Below, piece after piece: positions 8,032 to 15,800 of a stretch of 64,000 nucleotides of DNA; within the stretch, counting starts at the first letter, position 1; each line of letters opens with the position of its first letter. The translations under genes and the position numbers were made by a program. The stretch is from Paracoccus thiocyanatus (lineage in GTDB: Bacteria; Pseudomonadota; Alphaproteobacteria; Rhodobacterales; Rhodobacteraceae): assembly GCF_900156255.1 (NCBI RefSeq), contig NZ_FTMK01000007.1, forward strand, positions 62,001 to 126,000, written 5' to 3'. A model generated the notes under the pieces. It had not been told where the DNA came from. It did not search any database and was given only the letters and a program-made list of their open reading frames with translations.

Positions 8032-9234
8032 ATGGGCCCGTTCCGCACGCTATACATCGACATGAACAGCTTCTTCGCGAGCGTCGAGCAGCAGCTGAAC
8101 CCCGCGATTCGCGGCCAGCCGGTTGCCATCACCGCCATGGAGAATGAGAAGGGCTGCTGTGTCGCGGCCTCGTATGAGGCCAAGGCTTTCGGGGTGAAGA
8201 CCGGCACCAGCGTACCCGACGCACGATCACTCTGTCCCGGCATCGTCTTCCTGCCTTCGCGTCACCGGCTCTATGTCCGCTTCAACCTGCGCGTCGCGGC
8301 CGTGCTGGACCGGTATGCCGAACTGGAGCGCATCCGCTCGGTGGATGAATTTCAGATCGTCCTCTCTGGCGAGGCCACCGAGTTGGACGGTGCCCGCGCG
8401 CTGGTCGCACGGCTCAAGTCCGCGGTGGCGGCCGAGGTCGGCGTATGCCTGCGGTTCTCGGCCGGGATCGGGCCGAATCACCTGCTGGCCAAGATCGCAG
8501 GGAAGCTTGAGAAGCCGGACGGCTGCCAGCACCTCGGGCCCGACAACATGCCCGGCCGGATCGCGGACCTGGCGCTGGACGATCTGCCGGGCATCTCGCG
8601 CTCGATGCGCACCCGGCTGGAGGCGGCCGGCGTGCGGGACATGGTGTCGCTGTGCCGCCTCGACCCGCGCCACGCGCGCGCCATCTGGCGATCGGTCGAG
8701 GGAGAGCGCTTCGTCCGGTCCTTGCAGGGCGAGCCCATCCCGCTGGTCAAGACGCGGCGTGGTGGCTTTGGCAACTCGAAGGTGCTGGCGCCGGAATTCC
8801 GCGCCCCCGCCGAGGCCTATCTGGTGTCGCGATGGCTGATCGAGAAGGCGGCCGCGCGGCTGCGACGGGAGGCGCGCGTCGCGGGCAGTTTCGCGCTGCA
8901 TCTGTCACCGATGGGCGCGCCGCCGTGGGCGCGGTCGGTGCGCTGCGCGGCGACGCAGGACACGCTGGAGTTCATGCGGATGAACCGGGCGCTCTGGCGG
9001 CGTGCCTGGCCGTACATCCGGGGCCGCAAGCTCGCGGCCATAGGCGTGCATCTGGGCGACGTGGACTTCCTGACCGCGCGCACCGGCGACCTGCTCAAGC
9101 CGGTCGCCCCAGGCGAGATGACGGCCGGCGAGCGGGCTTCAGTCGCGGCGGACTTCATCAATCAGCGATTCGGACAAGGCACCATCCAGTTCGGGATCAA
9201 CCGGCCGCATCCGGGGTTTTTCGAGCGTGGCTAA
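8032..9234 (+). CDS. Y-family (DinB/UmuC-like) translesion DNA polymerase
   Basis: A 400-residue error-prone polymerase. The first metal site is in LYIDMNSFFASVEQ, with the steric and fingers segments SYEAKAFGVKTG, and the second acidic pair in RSVDEFQ (residues ~104-107). The thumb helix-hairpin-helix DLPGISRSMRTRLEAAGV follows, then a little-finger domain to the C-terminus. An obvious beta-clamp peptide (QLxLF type) is not seen at the end. It is carried inside the prophage, divergent from two unknown genes, with an SOS box between. Likely a damage-induced lysogenic-conversion gene. Confidence 0.88.
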   Translation: MGPFRTLYIDMNSFFASVEQQLNPAIRGQPVAITAMENEKGCCVAASYEAKAFGVKTGTSVPDARSLCPGIVFLPSRHRLYVRFNLRVAAVLDRYAELERIRSVDEFQIVLSGEATELDGARALVARLKSAVAAEVGVCLRFSAGIGPNHLLAKIAGKLEKPDGCQHLGPDNMPGRIADLALDDLPGISRSMRTRLEAAGVRDMVSLCRLDPRHARAIWRSVEGERFVRSLQGEPIPLVKTRRGGFGNSKVLAPEFRAPAEAYLVSRWLIEKAAARLRREARVAGSFALHLSPMGAPPWARSVRCAATQDTLEFMRMNRALWRRAWPYIRGRKLAAIGVHLGDVDFLTARTGDLLKPVAPGEMTAGERASVAADFINQRFGQGTIQFGINRPHPGFFERG

Positions 9235-9349
9235 ACGACGGTACGGAGGGCCACCGAGCCGAGATGCCGTTTTTTACGGAGGCCGGCCCGGCCGCGCAAC
9301 TATGCGCGCGACGGCGCGGCACCCGGCGCGGTTGGCAGCGCCGTCACCT

Positions 9350-9745
9350 CTATACCCCCGCAGCTCGACGCAGCGCATCCGCGAGCCGGTCGACGGCATC
9401 GCCAGTCGCACCCTTCACCTTCTCGGCCGCGACCTCCTCCAGCTTTGCACGCGCCAGATCTGTCAGCACCTCGGCCGAGGGCTTCAGATTGCCGATCGCA
9501 TCAGGCACGCTGCGCCGCGCATATTCCAGCACCAGGTCCACCGCGGCCTTGCCGGTCAGCTCGTGCTTGATGGCCAGTTGCGCCGCCGTATAAAGCGCCC
9601 AATGCAGCGCCTCGCGGTGGCTCGCCTCGATGTCGATGCCCCATTTGCGGCGCGCGGCGGCCGCGGCCCAGCCGATGACCCCGGTGATCGCCAGGCCGAG
9701 CAGTTCGAGCAGATGCGGCGCGGCCGCGTTGATGATGGATTGCAT
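9350..9745 (-). CDS. Putative holin (one N-terminal membrane segment)
   Basis: 131 residues; ATG 9745 follows the endolysin gene by ten bases. A single hydrophobic segment (about residues 10-28, LLELLGLAITGVIGW) precedes a long charged amphipathic C-terminal part. This layout, beside the lysis enzyme, fits the LLH-type phage holins (superfamily 6). The protein would form lesions in the inner membrane to release the endolysin. No catalytic motif is seen. Confidence 0.6.
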   Translation of the reverse strand: MQSIINAAAPHLLELLGLAITGVIGWAAAAARRKWGIDIEASHREALHWALYTAAQLAIKHELTGKAAVDLVLEYARRSVPDAIGNLKPSAEVLTDLARAKLEEVAAEKVKGATGDAVDRLADALRRAAGV

Positions 9746-9755
9746 GTGATGCTCC

Positions 9756-10388
9756 TCAGTAGGTGGAAAACTCGCGCGCGACCAGGTCGCGCAGGCGGTC
9801 GCCGACGGTGATCGGATCGGCCGGCGCCGACATGCCCGGCAGGACCGTGATGTCCCATTTACTGCGCTGCACCACGCCGAGGGTGGGCTGCACCTCGGCA
9901 TGCGACAGCGTGGACCAGCGCGAGACCGGGATGTCATAGGTCCGGCACAGCCGCGCGGTCTCGCGCGCGAGGGCCGAGACCTGCGCCGGCGTGATCGGCG
10001 CTTTGCCCCAGGCAAACGGCCGCTCCTGAGCCCCGGCCATGGCGCAGATCGACAGCCCGATGGCGCCGCCGTTTGCGTTGAGCGTGTGCGAGCGCGAGGT
10101 GGTCGGATCGACCGGCCAGCGGATCTTGCCCTCGCCATCGATCAGCGCGTGATAGGACCGCAGGTCCACGGCGTTCGGGCTATAGCCGCCCGCGGTCCAG
10201 TGCCAGTGGATGCGCGTGATCCCCGTCGGATGCTGGAACGGTAGACCCCGCGCCCGCTGCGCCTCGATCGCTGCGGCATAGGCGGCGCGGGTGCGCGGGC
10301 CGTCGATTCCGTCGATGGGTCCGGGCCAAAAGCCCAGGGCGGCGCAGCGCGCCTGCCGCGCGCGCACCGCGTTCATGACTGCTGTCAT
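9756..10388 (-). CDS. Endolysin: N-acetylmuramoyl-L-alanine amidase with peptidoglycan-binding start
   Basis: 210 residues. The N-terminus resembles a peptidoglycan-binding repeat (ALGFWPGPIDGIDGPRTRAAY). The amidase-2 domain follows with a metal His in IHWHWTAGG, a central SYHALIDGEGKIRW and a later His in TLSHAEVQP. It cleaves the amide between muramic acid and the stem peptide at lysis. No signal peptide is seen, so it needs a holin. The start at 10388 has GGAG eight bases away, and a terminator-like hairpin sits just upstream of that site. Confidence 0.88.
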   Translation of the reverse strand: MTAVMNAVRARQARCAALGFWPGPIDGIDGPRTRAAYAAAIEAQRARGLPFQHPTGITRIHWHWTAGGYSPNAVDLRSYHALIDGEGKIRWPVDPTTSRSHTLNANGGAIGLSICAMAGAQERPFAWGKAPITPAQVSALARETARLCRTYDIPVSRWSTLSHAEVQPTLGVVQRSKWDITVLPGMSAPADPITVGDRLRDLVAREFSTY

Positions 10389-10403
10389 GTCGGTTCTCCA
10401 AAT

Positions 10404-10426
10404 GAAAAAGCCCGCGCGAGGCGGGC
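10404..10426 (-). terminator. Hairpin plus T-tract just before the endolysin start
   Basis: On the minus strand a GCCCGC / GCGGGC stem with a five-base loop is followed by TTTTTC. It looks like an intrinsic terminator but lies only 16 bases before the endolysin ATG, so it may attenuate rather than end the lysis transcript. Two other phage genes here have the same arrangement. Confidence 0.55.
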
Positions 10427-10446
10427 GACGTGGCGGGATGTTCCGC

Positions 10447-10461
10447 GTTCATTCGCGGTTC
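10447..10461. promoter_or_regulatory. SOS-box-like GTTC-N7-GTTC upstream of endolysin
   Basis: GTTC ATTCGCG GTTC matches the alphaproteobacterial LexA consensus exactly and lies in the 224-base gap between the endolysin (leftward) and the 10613 gene (rightward). It may be a chance match, since its sequence is GC-rich and roughly two hits are expected in the window. Confidence 0.35.
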
Positions 10462-10612
10462 GGTCCCGATTCTGAACTGATCGGTTCGGAAACGATCTGG
10501 GTCTGTTCCCGGATGTTCTCGCTGGCAGCTTTCCGCCAGCGCATGTTTTTGTGATGCAACTGCCGCGCGCGCCAAAGCTATATTGCTCTGTGAATTCTGC
10601 GGAGTACGAACG

Positions 10613-11032
10613 ATGAAACTGGCACCGATGCTGCTGACCGCCTTGGCCGTTGCCGCCTTTGGTTCGGCCCCGGCCGCTGCCGATCCTGGACGCGGGCATG
10701 GCAAAGGCGGGTCCGCGCGTCATCACGACGGCCGCGGCCACAGGGACAGCCACCGCGCGCCGGTCCGCTATGTAACCGATTGCCCGCCCGGCCTCGCCAA
10801 GAAGAACCCGCCCTGCATTCCGCCCGGTCAGGTCGGCAAACGTTACGGCACCCGCGTCGGCGATACGCTACGCATCGGCGATTACCTGTTGATCCGCGAT
10901 CTGGACCGGTACGGCCTGGAGCAGCGCCGGGGGTGGAACTACTACCGGGACGATGGCCGGATTTACCGCGTCGACAGCAGCACCCGGAAGATCCTCGCGG
11001 TGCTGAACCTGATCGACGCCTTCGCGAACTGA
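10613..11032 (+). CDS. Secreted RcnB-like protein (lysogenic cargo)
   Basis: 139 residues, starting at ATG 10613 with a clear signal peptide (MKLAPMLLTALAVAAFGSAPAAA). A His/Gly-rich stretch follows (GRGHGKGGSARHHDGRGHRD), then a conserved C-terminal block, LRIGDYLLIRDLDRYGLEQR ending in NLIDAF. The C-terminal block resembles periplasmic RcnB-type proteins common in this bacterial family. It faces against the phage late genes, has its own upstream gap, and is probably a host-derived gene expressed from the lysogen. Confidence 0.65.
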   Translation: MKLAPMLLTALAVAAFGSAPAAADPGRGHGKGGSARHHDGRGHRDSHRAPVRYVTDCPPGLAKKNPPCIPPGQVGKRYGTRVGDTLRIGDYLLIRDLDRYGLEQRRGWNYYRDDGRIYRVDSSTRKILAVLNLIDAFAN

Positions 11033-11090
11033 GAGAGGCTGGGCTTAAGGCAGTCTGGCGCCCGCCCGCGCCCCGCCGCAAAACGCCGCC

Positions 11091-11342
11091 ATGAAAGCGA
11101 CGCATGACGAAACCACCTTCACGCTGACCGGCGAGATCTGGTCCGCGACCTATCCCCTGGACGAGCTGCCGAAATGGCTGCGCTGGTATCGCAGCCGCAA
11201 GGCGCGGTTCCCGAAGGCCGGGAACAGCTACGACGCGACGATTGCCGCGCTGGAGGGGCTGGCGGGAGAGCTGGGCTACAGTGCCTTCCGATTGACCCAC
11301 CAGCGCTCCAGCGCCGCGCAGATGCCGCGCGGGCCGAGGTAG
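11091..11342 (+). CDS. Hypothetical protein (83 aa)
   Basis: A small soluble protein (MKATHDETTFTLTGEIWSATYP...) of unknown family, downstream of the RcnB-like gene on the same strand. Its last ~22 codons overlap the convergent holin-like gene, so the true end may differ or the gene may have been trimmed by recombination. Function unknown. Confidence 0.5.
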   Translation: MKATHDETTFTLTGEIWSATYPLDELPKWLRWYRSRKARFPKAGNSYDATIAALEGLAGELGYSAFRLTHQRSSAAQMPRGPR

Positions 11343-11602
11343 GACAGCACCGCGATCAGCGCCACGGTCTGCGGGTCAGTCAGTTCCAGGTATTCGCCGG
11401 CGCCGTCACCGATCAGCGCCATCCCGATGGCCATCGGAAGCTCCCAGATCATGAACAACCCGAAGGCCGGGCGGCGGCGGGCCCGGACCTCGCCGGCATG
11501 CCACATCAGGCGGCCGACGACGGCAGCGACCATCGCCGTGCCGGCGCCGCCAATCAGTTTCTGCATGGCCTCGATGAGGCCGGGTTCAGGCGGTGTATCC
11601 AT
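11276..11602 (-). CDS. Putative phage holin / small membrane protein
   Basis: 108 residues from ATG 11602 (MDTPPEPGLIEAMQKLIGG). Three hydrophobic stretches (GTAMVAAVVGRLMW, FMIWELPMAIGMALIG and VALIAVLSYLGPRG) separated by charged turns resemble LydA-type phage holins. It lies between the tail fibre/hydrolase genes and the endolysin, where holins are usual. Together with 9350-9745 the phage may carry two holin-like proteins, a common lysis arrangement. Confidence 0.65.
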   Translation of the reverse strand: MDTPPEPGLIEAMQKLIGGAGTAMVAAVVGRLMWHAGEVRARRRPAFGLFMIWELPMAIGMALIGDGAGEYLELTDPQTVALIAVLSYLGPRGICAALERWWVNRKAL

Positions 11603-11622
11603 TGTCTCTCCGTTTGGCAAAG

Positions 11623-11647
11623 AAAAAGCCCCGCACAAGGCGGGGCT
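11623..11647 (-). terminator. Hairpin plus T-tract between SGNH gene and holin
   Basis: Reading leftward, AGCCCCGC pairs with GCGGGGCT across a five-base loop and is followed by TTTTTC. It may end the 11680-12690 transcript. Its base is 21 bases before the holin start, matching the arrangement at 10404 and 17300. Confidence 0.7.
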
Positions 11648-11679
11648 AATTCATTTGTTTAGTTTTCAGTCTCAGGTCG

Positions 11680-12690
11680 TTAGACCTCTACGAGAGCAGA
11701 AATGAACCCATCGTCCTTTTCGCCTTCTTGCGCCTTCTTGGGATACCAGGCGAACATATTCTGGATAATCGGCTTATCGTCCTTCTGATACCGAGACACC
11801 GTGATGGAGCTCTCCACCGGAACTCCAACACCCTCACCGTTCGCATGCACCAGGTGCTTGATCAGACGGAACGGTGGGTTCTCACGTTGCGGCGTCATCA
11901 GAGAGTAAGAATTGAGCGGCTGATCATCCACAGCAACCTCAACCCCGCCACCATTCTGCGACGCAACGACATAAGAAGCGAGGAGCAGGCCGTTTGCCGG
12001 AATGCGCAATTCATCCACAACAGGCGCGTATTCTCCGGCAAATGCGCCTGACTTAAAGTTCTCAACAGCTTCCGATTCAGGATGAATCAGCGTCAAGTCT
12101 TTTCCTTTTAGACCTTCCGCCTCCTCCGGAACAGATGCCGAGTCCAATGCGCTTACAACGAGCTCGCAAACAGCGTCCATCACTGTTTCACTGGTCACAT
12201 AGTGTAGACCATTTTCATACATATCAGAAACTGAGACGCCCGTAGCACTGGCGATTTCTTTCACCTTTGCGCCAAAATCCAGCGGTGAAATTCCCCTGCT
12301 CTCGAAAAGCGCGAAAAGATCTTTATAATACTGATTGGGCTCACCAGTTTCCGCCACTTCAGCATCAACCTTCGTCCAGAATATCAGAGGAACAACCTTA
12401 ATCGACCTTCTTGCGCAAAGAGTCAGCAACCAGTCTATATTATACATCAAGCTCGCGGCTGATTGCCCGTTCTTGAAATGATTTGACTCATTAAGGGCAT
12501 ACTCCCAAACGACAGTGCTGCCGTCAGGAATTGCGCCTGACTTTACCCGGAGAATTGCCATCAACGACGTAGCCGCGCCGATCGACAGATTCTCAACCTC
12601 GATACGATCCTCATAAGCGGTTTTCATTCGCGAAACCCAACCATTCCTCATAAGGGAGTTGGACCCGCCGGTGACATAAATCCGTTGCAT
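11680..12690 (-). CDS. SGNH/GDSL-like protein, AT-richer phage cargo
   Basis: 336 residues. The N-terminus VTGGSNSLMRNGW has the Gly-x-Ser pattern of the SGNH nucleophile block. EYALNESNH and the later FWTK and GLHYVTSE segments may supply the remaining block residues. Such enzymes remove or transfer acyl groups on sugars and are seen in surface-polysaccharide clusters; a role in modifying the receptor polysaccharide is inferred. Base composition is clearly lower in GC than all neighbours, a sign of separate acquisition. The C-terminal ~120 residues look like a beta-rich binding domain. Confidence 0.6.
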   Translation of the reverse strand: MQRIYVTGGSNSLMRNGWVSRMKTAYEDRIEVENLSIGAATSLMAILRVKSGAIPDGSTVVWEYALNESNHFKNGQSAASLMYNIDWLLTLCARRSIKVVPLIFWTKVDAEVAETGEPNQYYKDLFALFESRGISPLDFGAKVKEIASATGVSVSDMYENGLHYVTSETVMDAVCELVVSALDSASVPEEAEGLKGKDLTLIHPESEAVENFKSGAFAGEYAPVVDELRIPANGLLLASYVVASQNGGGVEVAVDDQPLNSYSLMTPQRENPPFRLIKHLVHANGEGVGVPVESSITVSRYQKDDKPIIQNMFAWYPKKAQEGEKDDGFISALVEV

Positions 12691-12730
12691 TTGAAAAGCC
12701 CTTGCTGCTTGGATCGGAAGCTATTGCATA

Positions 12731-12774
12731 GGTGGTCGGGCGGATCAGATCAAGGCTAAGGCGGATCGACCACC
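12731..12774. repeat. Inverted repeat after the tail fibre gene
   Basis: GGTGGTCG (12731-12738) pairs with CGACCACC (12767-12774) around a 28-base loop that itself repeats GGCGGATC. It lies just beyond the 3' end of the fibre gene and before the SGNH gene. It has no T-tract, so it may be a processing hairpin or part of a recombination junction. Confidence 0.3.
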
Positions 12775-12874
12775 CAAGTGTCGGGCGACAATGCAGAATT
12801 TTCGATCACGAGAACATTACAGCAACATCGCCGGGGCGAGGACCGTCGAGACCTCGCCCGCGCGCCGCGAATCA

Positions 12875-15800
12875 TCACACCGCGTTCCCCAGGGCATCCA
12901 CCCACGCCGAGCCCGTCCAGGTGATCTCGACGCCGAGGTCGGTGTCGAAGAACTTCTCGAAGAGAAACGGCGGGCTCGGCCTTTGAGAGGTTGGGCCTCC
13001 ATTCCCGGCAACCCGGTTGGGGAACGCTAGTGCGTCGGGATTTCGTCGCGCTGACCGAGAACTGGCCCCGCCCAGAACCTGTCCCGGCCGGCCGTTCGCA
13101 CCGTAGCGGATGAGCTGCTGATCGGCGACATAGCCGCGATGGCGGATGGCCGAGTAGTAGAACTGCGCCACTGTCGGATTGTCGTGAATGTCGTTGTAAA
13201 CCTCCGCACTCTCCGTACCGATTAGGAAATCGCCAGCCACGCCTCCGCTCACATCGACTTGGATGTTACCGCCGGTCAGGACATGCCGACCAAAACGCGG
13301 TGAATGCCCGCCATGCTCGATCAAGCAGTGATCGAGGTTCACCGTTTCCGCCACGTCATAACCGATGGCCATGAAGTTCCCGCCGAAGTTATTCGCGACC
13401 GGCGGCGACCCGTGGACCTTGGACCCTGGACCAAAATCCACGCCATTGTTGTCCACGAGTATTGCGCATGCTGAATGCGAAATCTCGCCGCCGACCAGCC
13501 TGAGATTATGGTAAGTTACATCATTGTTTTGCCCCCTGTTCGTCAGCATGAAATCAGACGAGCGTCCTTGATACAGTCCACACGCAACTGAGACCGCAGC
13601 ACCATGGACGGTCAGCTGCGCCGCATGGGACAGGATGACCTGATCGCCAACATGGGAGGTCACCCGCGCGGTCAGGGTTCCGAAATCAGACGGCGCGCCC
13701 TGCTGCCCACAGCGGAACACGGTGATATATCGCCCCACCAGGCTCCGCGAGATCGGTCTGGAAAGTTCCAGTAGGGCCGACCCGGCCTCAATTGAGCCCC
13801 GGATCGCTTCGAAACTGCCGACCTGACCGGTTACATTGGCGGCTGGAACCTTGACCAGCCTGACATGGTGCGCGTCAAGTACTTCGTCCACCGGCGACCA
13901 GTGGACCTGGCGCAATCCGCCGCGAGCAGGGCCCGCGCCCGCAAGCGCGAACGACAGGCCAGCATGGCCGCTTTCAAACACCGGCTCGGTAGCCTCAATG
14001 ATATTTCCGACATTGGAAAATCGAACCGATGCAGACATGAAGCCGTCGCCACCAAAATCAGTAGGCTGGTATCCGCAACGCAGAATATCCATCTCGTTAA
14101 CCGTGGAATTAAAGAAGTTCTCGGTGAACTTTCCATAATTGCACAGGTTATTGATATAGACTCGATCCAGATTTGCCGCGTTTAGGGACATGGTTTTCAT
14201 GCCAATCACATCCATATTCGGGTTCATTTCCCCCGTGATATACATGCGCCCCCTGATCTGGGGAGAAAGCTGGCGCGAGGAAGATTGCTCCCACCGCCAA
14301 ACGGCCTTCGGAACAGGTTCAACGATCCCCTCGGCGGCCCAGAAACCGGACGTTCTGACCGCCGCACGTGCGCTCCAGTTCTTGATCTGGAATTTGACGC
14401 CCGAGCAATCGAACTCAACCCGACTGTCATCGAACAAGTTGCTCATGTCCCAAAGGCTCTGCGCGAAGTACTCGCTGAACACCTCATCATTGACGGCCAG
14501 CGTGATTGGTCTGTAACGCACCAAACCATGTCGCCCCGGAGACGTGGACCACCAGTCCATGAACTCGTCATGAAACAACTGCACCGCCGCCGTGACTCGA
14601 GCCTCATCCTGATCGGCAGAGTTCGCCAGGCCGGCGTAATAATAGTCCTCGTCATCCAGATATTCGGACAGATTCCACTCCAAAGACGTGCGTTTTACGT
14701 AGCGGTCGATCCAGTTTTGAACAGAAACCCCGGGCGTGGTCGTGACCACCTGATCGGCCTGTGTCGCCGTGCCAACACGGCGGCTCCAAGAACCAGCGTA
14801 GGTTGCTCCGCCTCCATCCACCAGCGCGGTCAGCAGGTCGCCTGGCGCGAAATTGACGCCATCGACAACGCCGCCACCGGTTACTGACCATTGGTCACCG
14901 GCCTGTACCGGGCTAGCGTCAGGCCGATCGGATGGGAAGGCGCCCGACGCCGCGTCCCAATCCCCCACCGGTCGGACACCGGTCACGAGAGCATCGACAT
15001 CACTACGCAGGTCAGAAACCTCGTGCTGAAGCCCTGCAACGTCAACCTGCCGGGCATCGGCCTCCGCCTGATCCGCGGCCTCTCGAGCAAGCCTCTCTGC
15101 CGGCAGACCGGCCTCCAAGGCTGTCAGCCGCGTTGCAACATCAGGCGGCACATCGGAGGAATCGTCAACCAGCAGGCGCCAGAATTCGCCCCTGCGGGTC
15201 AGGAGATATGCCTTTCCTGCCTTCATCGCCCCCTGGGGCAGAATCTGGCCGGTGCTGGAAAAAATGGACCTCTCAGTATCACCCTCAATCAAGATCGAGG
15301 GGGCCGCCGGGCTGTCTCTGTTCGGAATGAACTCGACCTTGCTGTTGTCGGTGAGGTCGCCAGCCGAGATGTAGTTCGCCACTCCAGCGCTAAACCGGGC
15401 CAGATAGGGACCGGAACTCGACGCTATTGTGTTCAGTCGCGGTATCCCCGCATTCGCCACCGCCCAGGAGGTGTTCTGGACCTGTGCGATACCCCAATAA
15501 GGCCACGTATCGAACAGCGGGTCGTTAGTTGACCCTGGGCCGCGCACCTGGAGGGCCCGGCCGGCACCGGTGAAAATTTGGCCCAACGACCCCGGCAAAG
15601 CGGCCTGACCAGCCGCGACAGCAGCAGCTCGGGTAGAGAATATTCGGCCGCTGTTCGCCAGATCGGCCTTGGCGGCCAGTGCGGTCGCTAGATCTCGATC
15701 ATCCACTGTACCGCTGCGGACGCGCCATGCGCTCGCGCCACGGCGCGTCAGGGTATAGGACCGGCCCGGCTTGAAGTATCCTGGGGGCAGAACCGTCCCG

